A DNA stretch of 64,000 nucleotides from the NCBI RefSeq assembly GCF_030690345.1, contig NZ_JAUYGV010000006.1, positions 62,001 to 126,000 on the forward strand, given 5' to 3'. The position numbers and the translations under genes were made by a program. This document shows, in pieces, positions 48,130-57,323 of the stretch (positions within the stretch are counted from its first letter, which is position 1; every line of letters begins with the position of its first letter). The DNA is from Rheinheimera sp. GTDB taxonomy: Bacteria; Pseudomonadota; Gammaproteobacteria; Enterobacterales; Alteromonadaceae. Under the pieces are notes generated by a model. It saw only the letters and a list, made by a program, of their open reading frames with translations, made no database searches and was not told the DNA's origin.

Positions 48130-50567
48130 GCAGCGGCTGTAGGTAAAATGCTGTGAATACTTTGCACTACTTCATTGCGCAGCAGTTGGCTGACCGTATC
48201 ATTCAACTGCTGTAACTGCGCCGTGGCGCTGACGCGGCTTTGCTGATCGGTGTGGGTGTAGCCGTTGTCTTTCAGCGCATTTACCAAAGTCGCAAACAGC
48301 TGTTTGTCGTAATATTCCGGCGCCGTAATACCGTGCAGCTGCAACAGGCGCTGGGCCAGCTCATGGCTGTGTTTTTCCAACTCGCCGCGGCTTTGCGGGC
48401 CCTGGCTGGTAATAAGTTGCAGCACCATGGCATAACGTTGCAGTGTGTGCTCGGCATTGTGTGCCAGCAAGCTCAGCATAAAGTAACCTTTACTGTGTTG
48501 TGCCGGTGCGCGGTAACTGTCGCCGTGCTGTTCGGCCAGGCCGCCGGCAGTCAGCTGCTGTAATATCGCCGCGCAGTAAGTGTCCACTGAACTAAGCTGC
48601 AGAAACAGCTCGTGTTGCAGTATCGGATACAGCTGCTGCACTATGGTGGTCAATTGCGCCAGGCTCAGGTTACGCTGATGCAAGATCGCACTGGCGACAA
48701 TAGCCGGCAGCATAAACACATGCAGAATATTATTGCGGTAGTAACTGAGTAAAATGGCGTTATCATCACTCAAGCTAATCAAACTGCCGAAACTGTCGTT
48801 ATGTTGTTGTACTTTTTGCAGGCTCAGCGCATGGTCTATCAGCTGCTCAGCGTTGTCTTCCGGCAGTGTTACCTGGTGGTGGTATGGCACTGTGCGCTGC
48901 AAGTCGAGATAAAAGCTGATTTGCTCTGTCAGCTCGGCGCGGGTTAGCGTATGTTTGTCTGTTGCCAGCAAACACAGCGCAATCAGGTTTATGCTGTTTA
49001 ATGCTGCCGCTTGGTTTATTCGCTGCATCATCTGTTCAGCCAGCTGCGCCACCACCGGGTTAAGCCATTGCGGTTTTTGCACTTCCAGCGGATGAATGTC
49101 TTGCTTCCAGTCCGGCACTTGCTGGCTTAAGTAATTATTCAGCGTAACCGGCTCGCCGAAATTGACATAACCATAGCCATAATCCCGCAGGTTACGGATC
49201 GCTTTTAACACGCCCCACACTGATTCTTTTTGCTTACCTGAGCCTTTGAGTTCACGCAGGTAAGTGTTCACTTCCATTACATGCTCGTAGCCAAGGTATA
49301 CCGGCACCAGGGTCACCGGGCGCTCTATACCGCGCAACATAGATTGCAGCGTCATCGCCAGCATGCCGGTTTTTGGCTGCAGCAAACGGCCGGTGCGGCT
49401 GCGGCCGCCCTCGCTGTAATATTTTATCGAATAGCCTTTACTGAACAGTTGGCACAGGTACTCACGAAACACGGCAGAATACAGCTTATTGCCACTGAAA
49501 CTGCGGCGGATAAAAAAGGCGCCGCCACGGCGGAAAATAGGTCCTGCCGGCCAGAAGTTCAGATTTATACCGGCAGCGATATGTGGTGGTGCCAAGCCTT
49601 GCTGGTAAATAACATAGCTTAGCAACAGATAATCCATATGGCTGCGATGGCAAGGCACATAAACGATTTCATGGCCTTTTTGCGCCAAGTCACGCAGCAT
49701 ATCGGCATTGTTCACCTTGATGCCGGTATAGAGTTTATGCCACAACCAGCGCAATACCCTGTCGCCGACACGCAGGGTCGAAGCGCGGTAATCGGCCGCT
49801 ATCTCCAGCAGTAGTTTACGCGCTTCCAGCCGTGCCGCCTTTACAGAAATGCGCTTACTTTTAGCTTCATCGTCAATGGCTTTTTTCAGCGCCGGCGCGG
49901 CCAGCAGTGAATTAAATAACTGCGCGCGATTGACCAGCTTAGGCCCGGTAGCCGCCAGGCGCTGGCGATAAAAGTGAAAGCGTGACATGCGCAGCAGCTT
50001 GTGGGCAGTGGCCGCTTCGGCGCCAAACTGGGCCGCCATTTGCTGCAGCGACACCGCCCGGCTAAAACGCACTAAGCTGTGACGGCCGGAAATCAGCACA
50101 ATTAACAGTTTTGCCAGCCAGTTTGGTGCATGTGCTTCACCCAGCAACCACTTAATACTGTTCTCTTTACCCGGTGCGCGGCCCCATAACAGCGCTACAG
50201 GTACCAGTTGAGCATTTAACGCCGGATCTTGCAGGTGCGCCTGCAACAACGCCTGGCCTTGTGCCAGCGCTGTAGTCTTGCCACGCTTAAATAATAAGGT
50301 GTGCGGCTTTTCCAAAAATAACGTACGCGGGTGCTCAGTGCCGTTCAGGCTGACGTCGGCTGCCGGATCCGGTAAGTCCAACGCCGCGCAGACACGGCGT
50401 ATTGTGGCCAAATCGGCGGCAGACTCTGTGCTGCAGACATAAAATAACGGGCGGCTTTTATCCAGCGCCAGTTCTTCAACCGGTTGTTCCGGCACTACTT
50501 TATACTTCAGTAACGGCCATAATGGCCATTTTAATAAAGCTGCAAACAATTTAACCGGCCGCAACAT
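48126..50567 (-). CDS. plsB: Glycerol-3-phosphate 1-O-acyltransferase
   Basis: An 813-residue inner membrane enzyme that acylates glycerol-3-phosphate, the first step of phospholipid synthesis. Acyltransferase block I is [18 protein letters not shown] (about 304-321, HX4D), block [18 protein letters not shown], block [22 protein letters not shown] (about 384-402), and block [18 protein letters not shown]. The length agrees with the long gammaproteobacterial PlsB. The ATG at 50567 ([20 protein letters not shown]) has AGAGG upstream; a further 13-residue extension is unlikely. It is divergent from lexA, the conserved E. coli-like arrangement. Confidence 0.95.
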   Translation of the reverse strand: MLRPVKLFAALLKWPLWPLLKYKVVPEQPVEELALDKSRPLFYVCSTESAADLATIRRVCAALDLPDPAADVSLNGTEHPRTLFLEKPHTLLFKRGKTTALAQGQALLQAHLQDPALNAQLVPVALLWGRAPGKENSIKWLLGEAHAPNWLAKLLIVLISGRHSLVRFSRAVSLQQMAAQFGAEAATAHKLLRMSRFHFYRQRLAATGPKLVNRAQLFNSLLAAPALKKAIDDEAKSKRISVKAARLEARKLLLEIAADYRASTLRVGDRVLRWLWHKLYTGIKVNNADMLRDLAQKGHEIVYVPCHRSHMDYLLLSYVIYQQGLAPPHIAAGINLNFWPAGPIFRRGGAFFIRRSFSGNKLYSAVFREYLCQLFSKGYSIKYYSEGGRSRTGRLLQPKTGMLAMTLQSMLRGIERPVTLVPVYLGYEHVMEVNTYLRELKGSGKQKESVWGVLKAIRNLRDYGYGYVNFGEPVTLNNYLSQQVPDWKQDIHPLEVQKPQWLNPVVAQLAEQMMQRINQAAALNSINLIALCLLATDKHTLTRAELTEQISFYLDLQRTVPYHHQVTLPEDNAEQLIDHALSLQKVQQHNDSFGSLISLSDDNAILLSYYRNNILHVFMLPAIVASAILHQRNLSLAQLTTIVQQLYPILQHELFLQLSSVDTYCAAILQQLTAGGLAEQHGDSYRAPAQHSKGYFMLSLLAHNAEHTLQRYAMVLQLITSQGPQSRGELEKHSHELAQRLLQLHGITAPEYYDKQLFATLVNALKDNGYTHTDQQSRVSATAQLQQLNDTVSQLLRNEVVQSIHSILPTAAA

Positions 50568-50645
50568 CGCCTCTACCCCCACTAAAAAAGGTGCTAAGCA
50601 TAACACGGCAAAACCCCATGGAAAATTGCCTGACTACACAGAAAC

Positions 50646-50700
50646 TTGCAATTGTAATACGCCTGTATATACTCACAGTATTCACTGTACAGGTAAACAG
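50646..50700 (+). promoter_or_regulatory. lexA promoter with two LexA (SOS) boxes
   Basis: A promoter TTGCAA (50646-50651), 16-bp spacer, TATACT (50668-50673) is overlapped by SOS box 1, CTGTATATACTCACAG (50663-50678). SOS box 2, CTGTACAGGTAAACAG (50685-50700), follows five bases before the start codon. Both have the required CTG-N10-CAG ends. This double operator is the usual autoregulatory arrangement of lexA. Confidence 0.93.
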
Positions 50701-50704
50701 CACT

Positions 50705-51322
50705 ATGAGACCACTAACGCCACGACAGGCAGAAATTTTACAACTGATTAAAGACTATCAGCTGGACACCGGCATGCCACCCACCCGCGCTGAAATTGCG
50801 CAGCAACTGGGGTTTAAATCGGCCAATGCGGCGGAAGAGCATTTAAAAGCGCTGGCGAAAAAAGGCGTCATTGAAATGATGCCAGGCACCTCACGCGGTA
50901 TTCGTCTGATGGACAACGATGTGCCCGAGCAACTGGGTTTACCGCTGATAGGCAAAGTGGCTGCCGGCCAACCGATACTGGCGGCAGAGCATGTGCAGGA
51001 TCATTATCAGGTAGATGCCAATCTGTTTAAGCCGCATGCCGACTTTTTGCTGCGGGTGCAGGGTATGAGTATGCAGGACATCGGCATCCTGGATGGTGAT
51101 TTACTGGCAGTACATAAAACCAGCCAGGCGCAACCGGGCCAGGTGGTGGTAGCGCGGGTAGACGAAGATGTTACGGTGAAACGCTTCCAGCGCGACGGTA
51201 ATACAGTGTTATTGCAACCGGAAAATAAAGATTTTGATGTGATCAAAGTTGACCTGCGGGCGCAACATTTTGCCATTGAAGGCTTAGCTGTGGGCGTGAT
51301 TCGCAACGGAAGTTGGTTATAA
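50705..51322 (+). CDS. lexA: LexA repressor
   Basis: A 205-residue SOS repressor and self-cleaving protease. The N-terminal winged helix ([20 protein letters not shown] to TSRGIRLM, about 1-70) binds the SOS boxes. The cleavage site is Ala-Gly in [10 protein letters not shown] (about 84-85). The catalytic serine is in [15 protein letters not shown] (about 119) and the lysine in LLAVHKTSQ (about 156). Start at 50705, just after the second SOS box. Regulated by its own double operator; released when RecA filaments trigger cleavage. Confidence 0.97.
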   Translation: MRPLTPRQAEILQLIKDYQLDTGMPPTRAEIAQQLGFKSANAAEEHLKALAKKGVIEMMPGTSRGIRLMDNDVPEQLGLPLIGKVAAGQPILAAEHVQDHYQVDANLFKPHADFLLRVQGMSMQDIGILDGDLLAVHKTSQAQPGQVVVARVDEDVTVKRFQRDGNTVLLQPENKDFDVIKVDLRAQHFAIEGLAVGVIRNGSWL

Positions 51323-51354
51323 TTTGTACTAACCTCAATAGGTTAATTGTTAAT

Positions 51355-51394
51355 AAGCGCTGGTATGACCACTAAGGTTTGCCGGCGCTTTTGC
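51355..51394 (+). terminator. Terminator after lexA
   Basis: AAGCGCTGG at 51355-51363 pairs with the segment CCGGCGCTT at 51382-51390 (one G-U pair), followed by T residues. A smaller hairpin (AACCT...AGGTT) lies at 51331-51344. Confidence 0.75.
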
Positions 51395-51474
51395 TATTTA
51401 GGGGTTTACACTGACCACAATTTGGATGATTCTTAGGCTGAAACTGATTAAAAAATAACAACAGGGTCAGTTTT

Positions 51475-51498
51475 GGTTTCAGCGCTAGCCCCGAAACC
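51475..51498 (+). promoter_or_regulatory. Hairpin in the leader region of the cox operon
   Basis: GGTTTC at 51475-51480 and GAAACC at 51493-51498 form a 6-bp inverted repeat (7 bp counting the flanking T and A) with an inner GCTAGC, 130 bp before coxB. It could be an operator or leader hairpin. Nothing else stands out in 51395-51628 apart from the strong ribosome site of coxB. Confidence 0.3.
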
Positions 51499-51628
51499 AC
51501 AGGTAATAATAACAATAATAAACTGATGAAACTTCAGACATAGGTTCGGTGTGGGTGTGTAAGAACCGTGTAGTACTGTGTACTTGGTTTCTGCAGTTTG
51601 CTTTGCAAAATGACAGAGGAGAAGTCCA

Positions 51629-52771
51629 GTGACGAAAACGCGTAGTCTTCGTTGGTCGCTGCCAACCCTGCTTTTAGCTGCAACAGCTAATGCAACGGAT
51701 ATGCCCCTGAATATGACCAAAGGGGTAACGGAGATCAGTCAGCAGGTATACGACCTGCATATGACGATATTCTGGATTTGTTGTGCTATTGGTGCAGTGG
51801 TGTTCGGGATCATGTTTTGGTCCATCGTTCGCCATCGAAAAGCGCGTGGGGTGCAGCCAGCCCAATTCCATGAAAGTACCAAAGTAGAAATACTCTGGAC
51901 TGCTATACCGGTAATCATTCTGATTATTATGGCCATTCCGGCCACCAAAACCCTGATTGCGATGGAAGACACCACAGAGGCCGACGTCACTGTATTGGTT
52001 ACCGGTTCGCAATGGAAGTGGCATTACAAATACCTCGAGCACGATGTGGAGTTTTACTCGCTGCTGGCGACACCGAAAGAGCAGATCATTAACAAGTTTG
52101 CCAAAGGTGAAAACTATCTGCTTGAAGTAGACCGGCCTTTGGTGATCCCCACCGGCAAAAAAGTACGCTTTCTGATGACCTCTGACGATGTTATCCACTC
52201 CTGGTGGGTGCCGGCTTTTGCGGTGAAAAAAGATGCTAACCCGGGCTTTATTAACGAAGCCTGGACCCGTGTTGACGAGCCGGGTACTTACCGTGGCCAA
52301 TGCGCAGAGCTGTGCGGTAAGGATCATGGCTATATGCCGGTAGTGGTAATTGCTAAAACGCCTGCCGATTTTGAAAGCTGGGTAAACGGTGAAGCTGAGC
52401 GTATTGCCAAAGCTAAAGCAGAAGAGCAGGAGCTGTTGGCAATGAATATGAGCCTGGAAGAGCTGATGAGCGTCGGTGAGCGCACCTATACCGCGTACTG
52501 CGCCGCTTGTCATCAACCGAATGGTGAAGGTTTGCCCGGTATTTTCCCGGCGCTGAAGGGTAGCGCCATGGCGTTAAATGATATGCCCGGCCATATTGAT
52601 ATAGTGCTAAACGGTAAAGCCGGTACCGCCATGCAGGCCTATGCTAAACAGCTTAGTTTAAAAGAAATTGCTGCGGTAATTACCTATGAGCGTAATGCCT
52701 GGGGCAATAGTACCGGTGAACTGGTGCAGGCGGCAGATGTGCATGCTGTGCTGCAAGGTAAAGGGGAATAA
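51629..52771 (+). CDS. coxB: Cytochrome c oxidase subunit II with fused cytochrome c domain
   Basis: A 380-residue subunit. It has a signal-like N-terminus (MTKTRSLRWSLPTLLLAATA) and two membrane helices (about 45-68 and 88-108). The CuA domain follows with QCAELCGKDHGYMPVVV (about 226-242), providing CxxxCxxxHxxM. A C-terminal cytochrome c domain has YCAACHQPNGEGLPG (about 290-304). The fused heme makes this a caa3-like subunit II that can take electrons straight from soluble donors. The start codon is GTG at 51629 with a strong AGAGGAG site eight bases upstream. It is the first gene of the oxidase operon and is four bases from coxA. Confidence 0.96.
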   Translation: MTKTRSLRWSLPTLLLAATANATDMPLNMTKGVTEISQQVYDLHMTIFWICCAIGAVVFGIMFWSIVRHRKARGVQPAQFHESTKVEILWTAIPVIILIIMAIPATKTLIAMEDTTEADVTVLVTGSQWKWHYKYLEHDVEFYSLLATPKEQIINKFAKGENYLLEVDRPLVIPTGKKVRFLMTSDDVIHSWWVPAFAVKKDANPGFINEAWTRVDEPGTYRGQCAELCGKDHGYMPVVVIAKTPADFESWVNGEAERIAKAKAEEQELLAMNMSLEELMSVGERTYTAYCAACHQPNGEGLPGIFPALKGSAMALNDMPGHIDIVLNGKAGTAMQAYAKQLSLKEIAAVITYERNAWGNSTGELVQAADVHAVLQGKGE

Positions 52772-52774
52772 CGG

Positions 52775-54364
52775 ATGAGCGCAGTAGTTACCGATCATGA
52801 ACATGATCACGAGCATCATGACCACAAGCCCAGCGGCATAAAGCGCTGGTTCTATACCACTAACCACAAAGATATCGGCACCATGTACCTGGTGTTCGCG
52901 CTGGTGATGTTTTTTATCGGCGGTGCTATGGCGATGGTGATCCGTGCTGAACTGTTTCAGCCGGGCATGCAGTTTGTTGAGCCGAACTTTTTTAACCAAA
53001 TGACCACAGTGCACGGCCTGATCATGGTGTTCGGTGCGGTAATGCCGGCCTTTACCGGGCTGGCAAACTGGATGATCCCGATGATGATTGGTGCGCCTGA
53101 TATGGCGCTGCCGCGAATGAACAACTGGAGCTTCTGGATCCTGCCGTTCGCTTTCCTGATTCTGCTGATTTCACTGTTTATGCCAGGTGGCGGCCCCAGT
53201 TTTGGCTGGACCTTCTATGCACCGCTATCCACCACCTACAGTGGCGACAGCACCGCATTATTTGTGTTTTCCGTGCATATCATGGGTATCTCGTCGATTA
53301 TGGGCGCGATCAACGTTATCGTTACCATCTTCAACCTGCGCGCGCCTGGTATGACATGGATGAAAATGCCGCTGTTTGTCTGGACCTGGCTTATCACAGC
53401 ATTTTTGCTGATTATGGTAATGCCGGTGTTAGCCGGTGCCGTAACTATGGTACTGACTGACAAATACTTCGGCACCAGCTTCTTTGATGCTGCCGGCGGC
53501 GGTGACCCGGTACTGTTTCAGCATATTTTTTGGTTCTTCGGACATCCTGAAGTGTACATTATGATCTTACCGGCCTTTGGTATTGTCTCCAGTATAGTGC
53601 CTACCTTTGCCCGGAAACCGTTGTTTGGCTATGCCTCTATGGTGTATGCCACCTCCAGTATCGCCTTGCTGTCGTTTCTGGTCTGGGCGCACCATATGTT
53701 TACCACCGGTATGCCGGTAGCGGGGGCCTTGTTCTTTATGTACTGCACCATGCTGATAGCTGTGCCGACAGGGGTAAAAGTGTTTAACTGGGTGGCGACC
53801 ATGTGGCGCGGTGCCATGACCTTTGAAGTGCCGATGATGTTTGCGCTGGCCTTTATTGTGTTGTTTACCATTGGTGGTTTCTCCGGCCTGATGCTGGCGA
53901 TTACCCCGGCCGATTTTCAGTATCACGACACCTACTTCGTGGTGGCGCATTTCCATTATGTGCTGGTGACCGGGGCGGTGTTCTCCATTATTGCTGCCGC
54001 TTACTACTGGTTGCCAAAGTGGACCGGCCATATGTATGACGAGAAGTTGGGCCAATGGCATTTCTGGTGCTCATTAATTTCTGTCAACCTGCTGTTTTTC
54101 CCGATGCACTTTGTCGGTCTGGCCGGTATGCCGCGTCGTATTCCGGATTATGCACTGCAGTTTGCTGATTTTAATGCCTTTATCAGTATTGGCGGTTTTC
54201 TGTTTGGCGCCTCGCAGCTGATCTTTGTCTGGCTGTTGGTGAAATGTGCCCGTGGCGGTGAAAAAGCTACAGCGCAGGTGTGGGAAGGGGCCGAAGGTCT
54301 GGAATGGGAAGTGCCTTCACCGGCGCCTTACCATACCTTTGAAACCCCCCCCGTGATTAAGTAG
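52775..54364 (+). CDS. coxA: Cytochrome c oxidase subunit I
   Basis: A 529-residue catalytic subunit with twelve membrane helices. Heme a ligand TTVHGLIMVFGAVMPAFTG, the CuB/heme a3 region FGHPEVYIMILPAFGIVSS (about 250-268) with the His-Tyr pair, WAHHMFTTGMP (about 306-316), and HDTYFVVAHFHYVLVTGAVF (about 384-403, both heme ligands) are all intact. The K and D channel sequences follow the A-family pattern. It pumps protons while reducing oxygen to water. The histidine-rich N-terminus (EHDHEHHDHKP) is an extra feature that could bind metal. Confidence 0.97.
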   Translation: MSAVVTDHEHDHEHHDHKPSGIKRWFYTTNHKDIGTMYLVFALVMFFIGGAMAMVIRAELFQPGMQFVEPNFFNQMTTVHGLIMVFGAVMPAFTGLANWMIPMMIGAPDMALPRMNNWSFWILPFAFLILLISLFMPGGGPSFGWTFYAPLSTTYSGDSTALFVFSVHIMGISSIMGAINVIVTIFNLRAPGMTWMKMPLFVWTWLITAFLLIMVMPVLAGAVTMVLTDKYFGTSFFDAAGGGDPVLFQHIFWFFGHPEVYIMILPAFGIVSSIVPTFARKPLFGYASMVYATSSIALLSFLVWAHHMFTTGMPVAGALFFMYCTMLIAVPTGVKVFNWVATMWRGAMTFEVPMMFALAFIVLFTIGGFSGLMLAITPADFQYHDTYFVVAHFHYVLVTGAVFSIIAAAYYWLPKWTGHMYDEKLGQWHFWCSLISVNLLFFPMHFVGLAGMPRRIPDYALQFADFNAFISIGGFLFGASQLIFVWLLVKCARGGEKATAQVWEGAEGLEWEVPSPAPYHTFETPPVIK

Positions 54365-54373
54365 GAGCAGGCA

Positions 54374-54934
54374 ATGGCACTGAAACATCAACCGTTAACC
54401 GTTAAATTAGCCGTCATTGCACTGGCAATGTTTGGTTTTGGTTTTGCTTTGGTGCCCTTGTATGACGTGTTTTGCGACCTGACCGGTTTAAATGGTAAAA
54501 CCGCAGTAACTGCAGCAACAGCAGAAGCTGCGCAGATAGATACCAGCCGTGAAGTGGTGATTGAGTTTATCGCCCGGCCTAATAAACAGATGCCGTGGGT
54601 GTTTAAACCAGAAGTAACCCGCATGACGGTACATCCGGGTGAAATTCATATTATGAATTATCTGGCACAAAACCCGACCAGCCGCATGATAGTGGGTCAG
54701 GCTGTGCCGTCGGTATCACCTGGTCAGGCTGCATTATACTTTCACAAAATAGAGTGTTTTTGCTTTACCCAGCAGCAGTTAGCCGGGGGCAAAGATATGC
54801 TGATGCCGTTACAGTTTTATGTGGATCCGGCGCTGCCAAGCCAGTTTAGTACCATTACGCTGTCGTACACCTTATATGACGTAACCAGCGCATGGACCGG
54901 CGACAGTGCAGAGCCATCCCAACCCGGGGAATAA
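54374..54934 (+). CDS. ctaG: Cytochrome c oxidase assembly protein CtaG (Cox11)
   Basis: A 186-residue periplasm-facing copper chaperone anchored by one N-terminal helix (LAVIALAMFGFGFALVPLYD). It delivers copper to the CuB site of subunit I. The copper motif ECFCFTQQQLAGGKDMLMPL (about 131-150) is intact, and PLYDVFCDLTGLNGKT is typical of the linker after the membrane helix. It lies nine bases after coxA and two bases before coxC. Confidence 0.95.
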   Translation: MALKHQPLTVKLAVIALAMFGFGFALVPLYDVFCDLTGLNGKTAVTAATAEAAQIDTSREVVIEFIARPNKQMPWVFKPEVTRMTVHPGEIHIMNYLAQNPTSRMIVGQAVPSVSPGQAALYFHKIECFCFTQQQLAGGKDMLMPLQFYVDPALPSQFSTITLSYTLYDVTSAWTGDSAEPSQPGE

Positions 54935-54935
54935 C

Positions 54936-55814
54936 ATGAATAAAACCTATGAAAAATATTATGTTCCCGCCCAAAGCCCATGGCCTATTGTGGGTGCGGT
55001 GGCGTTATTTTTAATTGCCTTTGGCGCAGGCAACTATGTCAACGAAGTGACGAAACAACAACCCGGTTTTGGCGGCTACATGCTGGCAGCCGGTTTTGTG
55101 GTGCTGATTTTTATGCTGTTTGGTTGGTTTAAAAACGTTATTGATGAATCGATGAGTGGCTTATACAGCGCCCAGATGGACCGCTCTTTCCGCCAGGGCA
55201 TGAGCTGGTTTATTCTGTCGGAAGTGATGTTTTTTATGGCGTTCTTCGGCGCACTGTTTTATGGCCGGGTGATTGCGCTGAACTGGCTCAGTGGCGGCAG
55301 CAATAACGCCATGACCTTTGAGATCCTCTGGCCTGGCTTTGAAGCCATGTGGCCGTTACTGAAAACGCCGGGCGGTATTGAAACCCAAGCCATGCCGGCT
55401 ACCGGTTTGCCGCTGATTAATACGGCGATTCTGGTGATTTCCTCTATTACCCTGCACTTTGCTCACACCGGGCTGGAACAGCAAAAACGTGGTCAGTTAA
55501 AGCTGATGTTACTGATCACTTTATTGCTGGGCGCAGTTTTCCTGAGTTTACAGGTATATGAGTATATCCATGCTTACCGTGACCTGGGGCTAACCCTGGC
55601 GTCAGGCTTTTATGGTAATACTTTTTTCCTGCTTACCGGCTTTCACGGTATGCACGTAACATTGGGCGCCATTATTTTGCTGTTTGTGTTCTTCCGCGTG
55701 CTAAAGGGGCATTTTACGCCGGAAAAACACTTCGCCTTTCAGGCCGCAGCCTGGTACTGGCACTTTGTTGATGTAGTGTGGCTGTGCCTGTACGTGTTTG
55801 TGTATGTGATTTAA
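54936..55814 (+). CDS. coxC: Cytochrome c oxidase subunit III
   Basis: A 292-residue membrane subunit with seven helices. It begins MNKTYEKYYVPAQSPWPIVG; the typical motifs RQGMSWFILSEVMFFMAFFG (about 86-105), INTAILVISSITLHFAHTG, and the terminal FQAAAWYWHFVDVVWLCLYV (about 270-289) are clear. It stabilises the core and lines the oxygen path. The ATG at 54936 follows a GGGGA ribosome site; a ten-residue upstream extension overlapping ctaG is unlikely. Confidence 0.96.
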   Translation: MNKTYEKYYVPAQSPWPIVGAVALFLIAFGAGNYVNEVTKQQPGFGGYMLAAGFVVLIFMLFGWFKNVIDESMSGLYSAQMDRSFRQGMSWFILSEVMFFMAFFGALFYGRVIALNWLSGGSNNAMTFEILWPGFEAMWPLLKTPGGIETQAMPATGLPLINTAILVISSITLHFAHTGLEQQKRGQLKLMLLITLLLGAVFLSLQVYEYIHAYRDLGLTLASGFYGNTFFLLTGFHGMHVTLGAIILLFVFFRVLKGHFTPEKHFAFQAAAWYWHFVDVVWLCLYVFVYVI

Positions 55815-55817
55815 CGC

Positions 55818-56033
55818 TTAGTATGGCCTGGGGTTCGGTTCAATGAGCCCCAGTGCCTGAGCGATAAAGATCAGGATTAACACTACAGCAGAAAACAGCA
55901 CGCGCCGGCCGAGATAACGCGACATTTTTACCTCAGGTTGCGGTTGTCTGACCATCACCAGCCCGGCACGAACCAGATTAATAACAATAAACAGTAGTAG
56001 TGCGATGACAATGAGTTTAATCAACATCTGCAA
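55818..56033 (-). CDS. Small twin-helix membrane protein (DUF2909-like)
   Basis: A 71-residue protein with two hydrophobic helices (about 3-25, LIKLIVIALLLFIVINLVRA, and 45-64, VLFSAVVLILIFIAQALGLI) joined by a basic loop. It lies in the opposite orientation within the oxidase operon, three bases from the coxC stop. Proteins of this size and layout (twin transmembrane, DUF2909) are often found at this place next to cox genes in gammaproteobacteria. A role in oxidase stability is plausible but unknown. Confidence 0.78.
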   Translation of the reverse strand: MQMLIKLIVIALLLFIVINLVRAGLVMVRQPQPEVKMSRYLGRRVLFSAVVLILIFIAQALGLIEPNPRPY

Positions 56034-56053
56034 CAGGCTCCGGAGTTTTACTG

Positions 56054-56785
56054 ATGCGCATTAAACTGGCGAACCAGATTTTTGCGTTGAACAGAGTATG
56101 GTTGCTGCTCACTTTGACTGCTTTTGCCATATTAATCAACTTGTCCTGGTGGCAGCTGAATCGCGCCGCCGATAAAACCGCACAGTTACAACGCCTGGCC
56201 TCACTACAAGCTGCCGGCGCGCTGCAGCCGTCGCAATTAACCTTATTAACTGCAACTGATATTGATGCGGCCCCGCTGCAAGGCCGTGGTCGCTGGTTGG
56301 CACCTTATATCTGGTTACTGGACAATCAGATTGTCCGCGGCAAAGTAGGTTATGACGTAATAGTACCGGTACAGGCTGCGGGGCTGGCACAGCCGCTGCT
56401 GGTCAACTTAGGTTGGTTGGCCGCGCCTGAGCGGCGCGATAGCTTACCGCAGGTTGAAATAGCCGCAGAGTTTAACCTGGATGGGCTACTGCGTACCAAA
56501 GTAGATGGTTTAATGTTGCTGGGGCAAAACGCCGAAGACAGCGGCCAATGGCCAATGCGTATTCAACAGGTCAATTACGCACAGTTATCAGAGCAGAGCG
56601 CACTGCAATTGTATCCGGCGTTACTGTATCAGCAGCACGACAGCGCTTTTATCACGCATTATCAGCCGGTGGTATTGTCGCCGGAGAAACACCGTGGCTA
56701 TGCGTTGCAATGGTTTTTACTCGGCATTGCGGTTTTGGGTGTCGCACTGGCGGCCAGTCATCAGGGAAAAGCAAATTATGAATAA
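56054..56785 (+). CDS. SURF1-family oxidase assembly protein
   Basis: A 243-residue protein with a helix at each end (about 14-33 and 215-237), the SURF1 layout. The WQLNRAADKTAQL segment after helix 1, GRWLAPYIWLLDNQIVRGKV (about 76-95) with YDVIVPVQ, LVNLGWLAAPERRDSLPQVE, and HRGYALQWFLLGIAVLGVAL at the end are diagnostic. SURF1 helps insert heme a into subunit I. It overlaps the next gene by eight bases. Confidence 0.92.
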   Translation: MRIKLANQIFALNRVWLLLTLTAFAILINLSWWQLNRAADKTAQLQRLASLQAAGALQPSQLTLLTATDIDAAPLQGRGRWLAPYIWLLDNQIVRGKVGYDVIVPVQAAGLAQPLLVNLGWLAAPERRDSLPQVEIAAEFNLDGLLRTKVDGLMLLGQNAEDSGQWPMRIQQVNYAQLSEQSALQLYPALLYQQHDSAFITHYQPVVLSPEKHRGYALQWFLLGIAVLGVALAASHQGKANYE

Positions 56786-57290
56786 GAAAAAATTTCTGTG
56801 GTTATTTGTGCTGTGCTGCGTTTTGCCGTTACTGGCCGCTAAGTTAGTGCTGGAATTCGGCTGGTTTAACCGTGGAGTATCGAGTAACGGCGAGTGGCAA
56901 CAAAACGAGGTGTTTCTGCTGGCCGCCACCGCTGAAAAAGCCCATTGGCGTATTGGCGTGATGCCGGCAGCTGAGTGCGCACAGTTGTGTCTTGGTGCTT
57001 TGCATACTGTGCAGCAACTCTATGTAGGCTTGGGCCGCAAACAAGTGCAGGTACAGCCGGTATTTATCAGTACACAGCCGGTTGCAACAGAATTTGCTGC
57101 TTATACGCAGCAGCCGGCCATAGCTGTGGCGCCCCAAAATTTGCAGGACAAAATACTGCTGATTGATCAACAAGGCCTGGTGTTACTCAGCTACCCGATG
57201 CCGGCGGCAGAAGCGGATATGGCCGCCACCGCCAGAGCCATCCGCCAGGATTTACTTAAACTGCTTAACTATGATCGGACCAGCGTATGA
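56778..57290 (+). CDS. Oxidase-operon membrane-anchored protein of unknown function
   Basis: A 170-residue protein with one N-terminal helix (KKFLWLFVLCCVLPLLAAKL) and a periplasmic domain. The domain includes two nearby cysteines in MPAAECAQLCLGALHTVQQL and a C-terminal segment, DKILLIDQQGLVLLSYPMPA, that resembles the strand end of a thioredoxin fold. The cysteines and fold hint recall copper or thiol handling, as in Sco-like proteins, but no CxxxC of Sco type is present. It lies between SURF1 and ctaA and overlaps both, so a part in oxidase assembly is likely. I do not recognise a named family. Confidence 0.78.
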   Translation: MNKKKFLWLFVLCCVLPLLAAKLVLEFGWFNRGVSSNGEWQQNEVFLLAATAEKAHWRIGVMPAAECAQLCLGALHTVQQLYVGLGRKQVQVQPVFISTQPVATEFAAYTQQPAIAVAPQNLQDKILLIDQQGLVLLSYPMPAAEADMAATARAIRQDLLKLLNYDRTSV

Positions 57291-57323
57291 AAACACCCGA
57301 CAAGCGTATGAAAACGCAACAAT
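57282..57323 (+). repeat. 21-bp imperfect duplication containing two possible ctaA starts
   Basis: AGCGTATGAAAAC occurs at 57282-57294 and again at 57303-57315, giving two in-frame ATG codons (57287 and 57308) in identical surroundings. Confidence 0.8.

Noticed and set aside
51674-52516. 280-codon open frame antisense to coxB
   Set aside because: It lies wholly opposite a clearly functional gene, has no ribosome site or recognisable domain, and is explained by codon bias of coxB.
53567-54061. 164-codon antisense frame within coxA
   Set aside because: Histidine/glycine-rich shadow of a conserved gene with no independent support.
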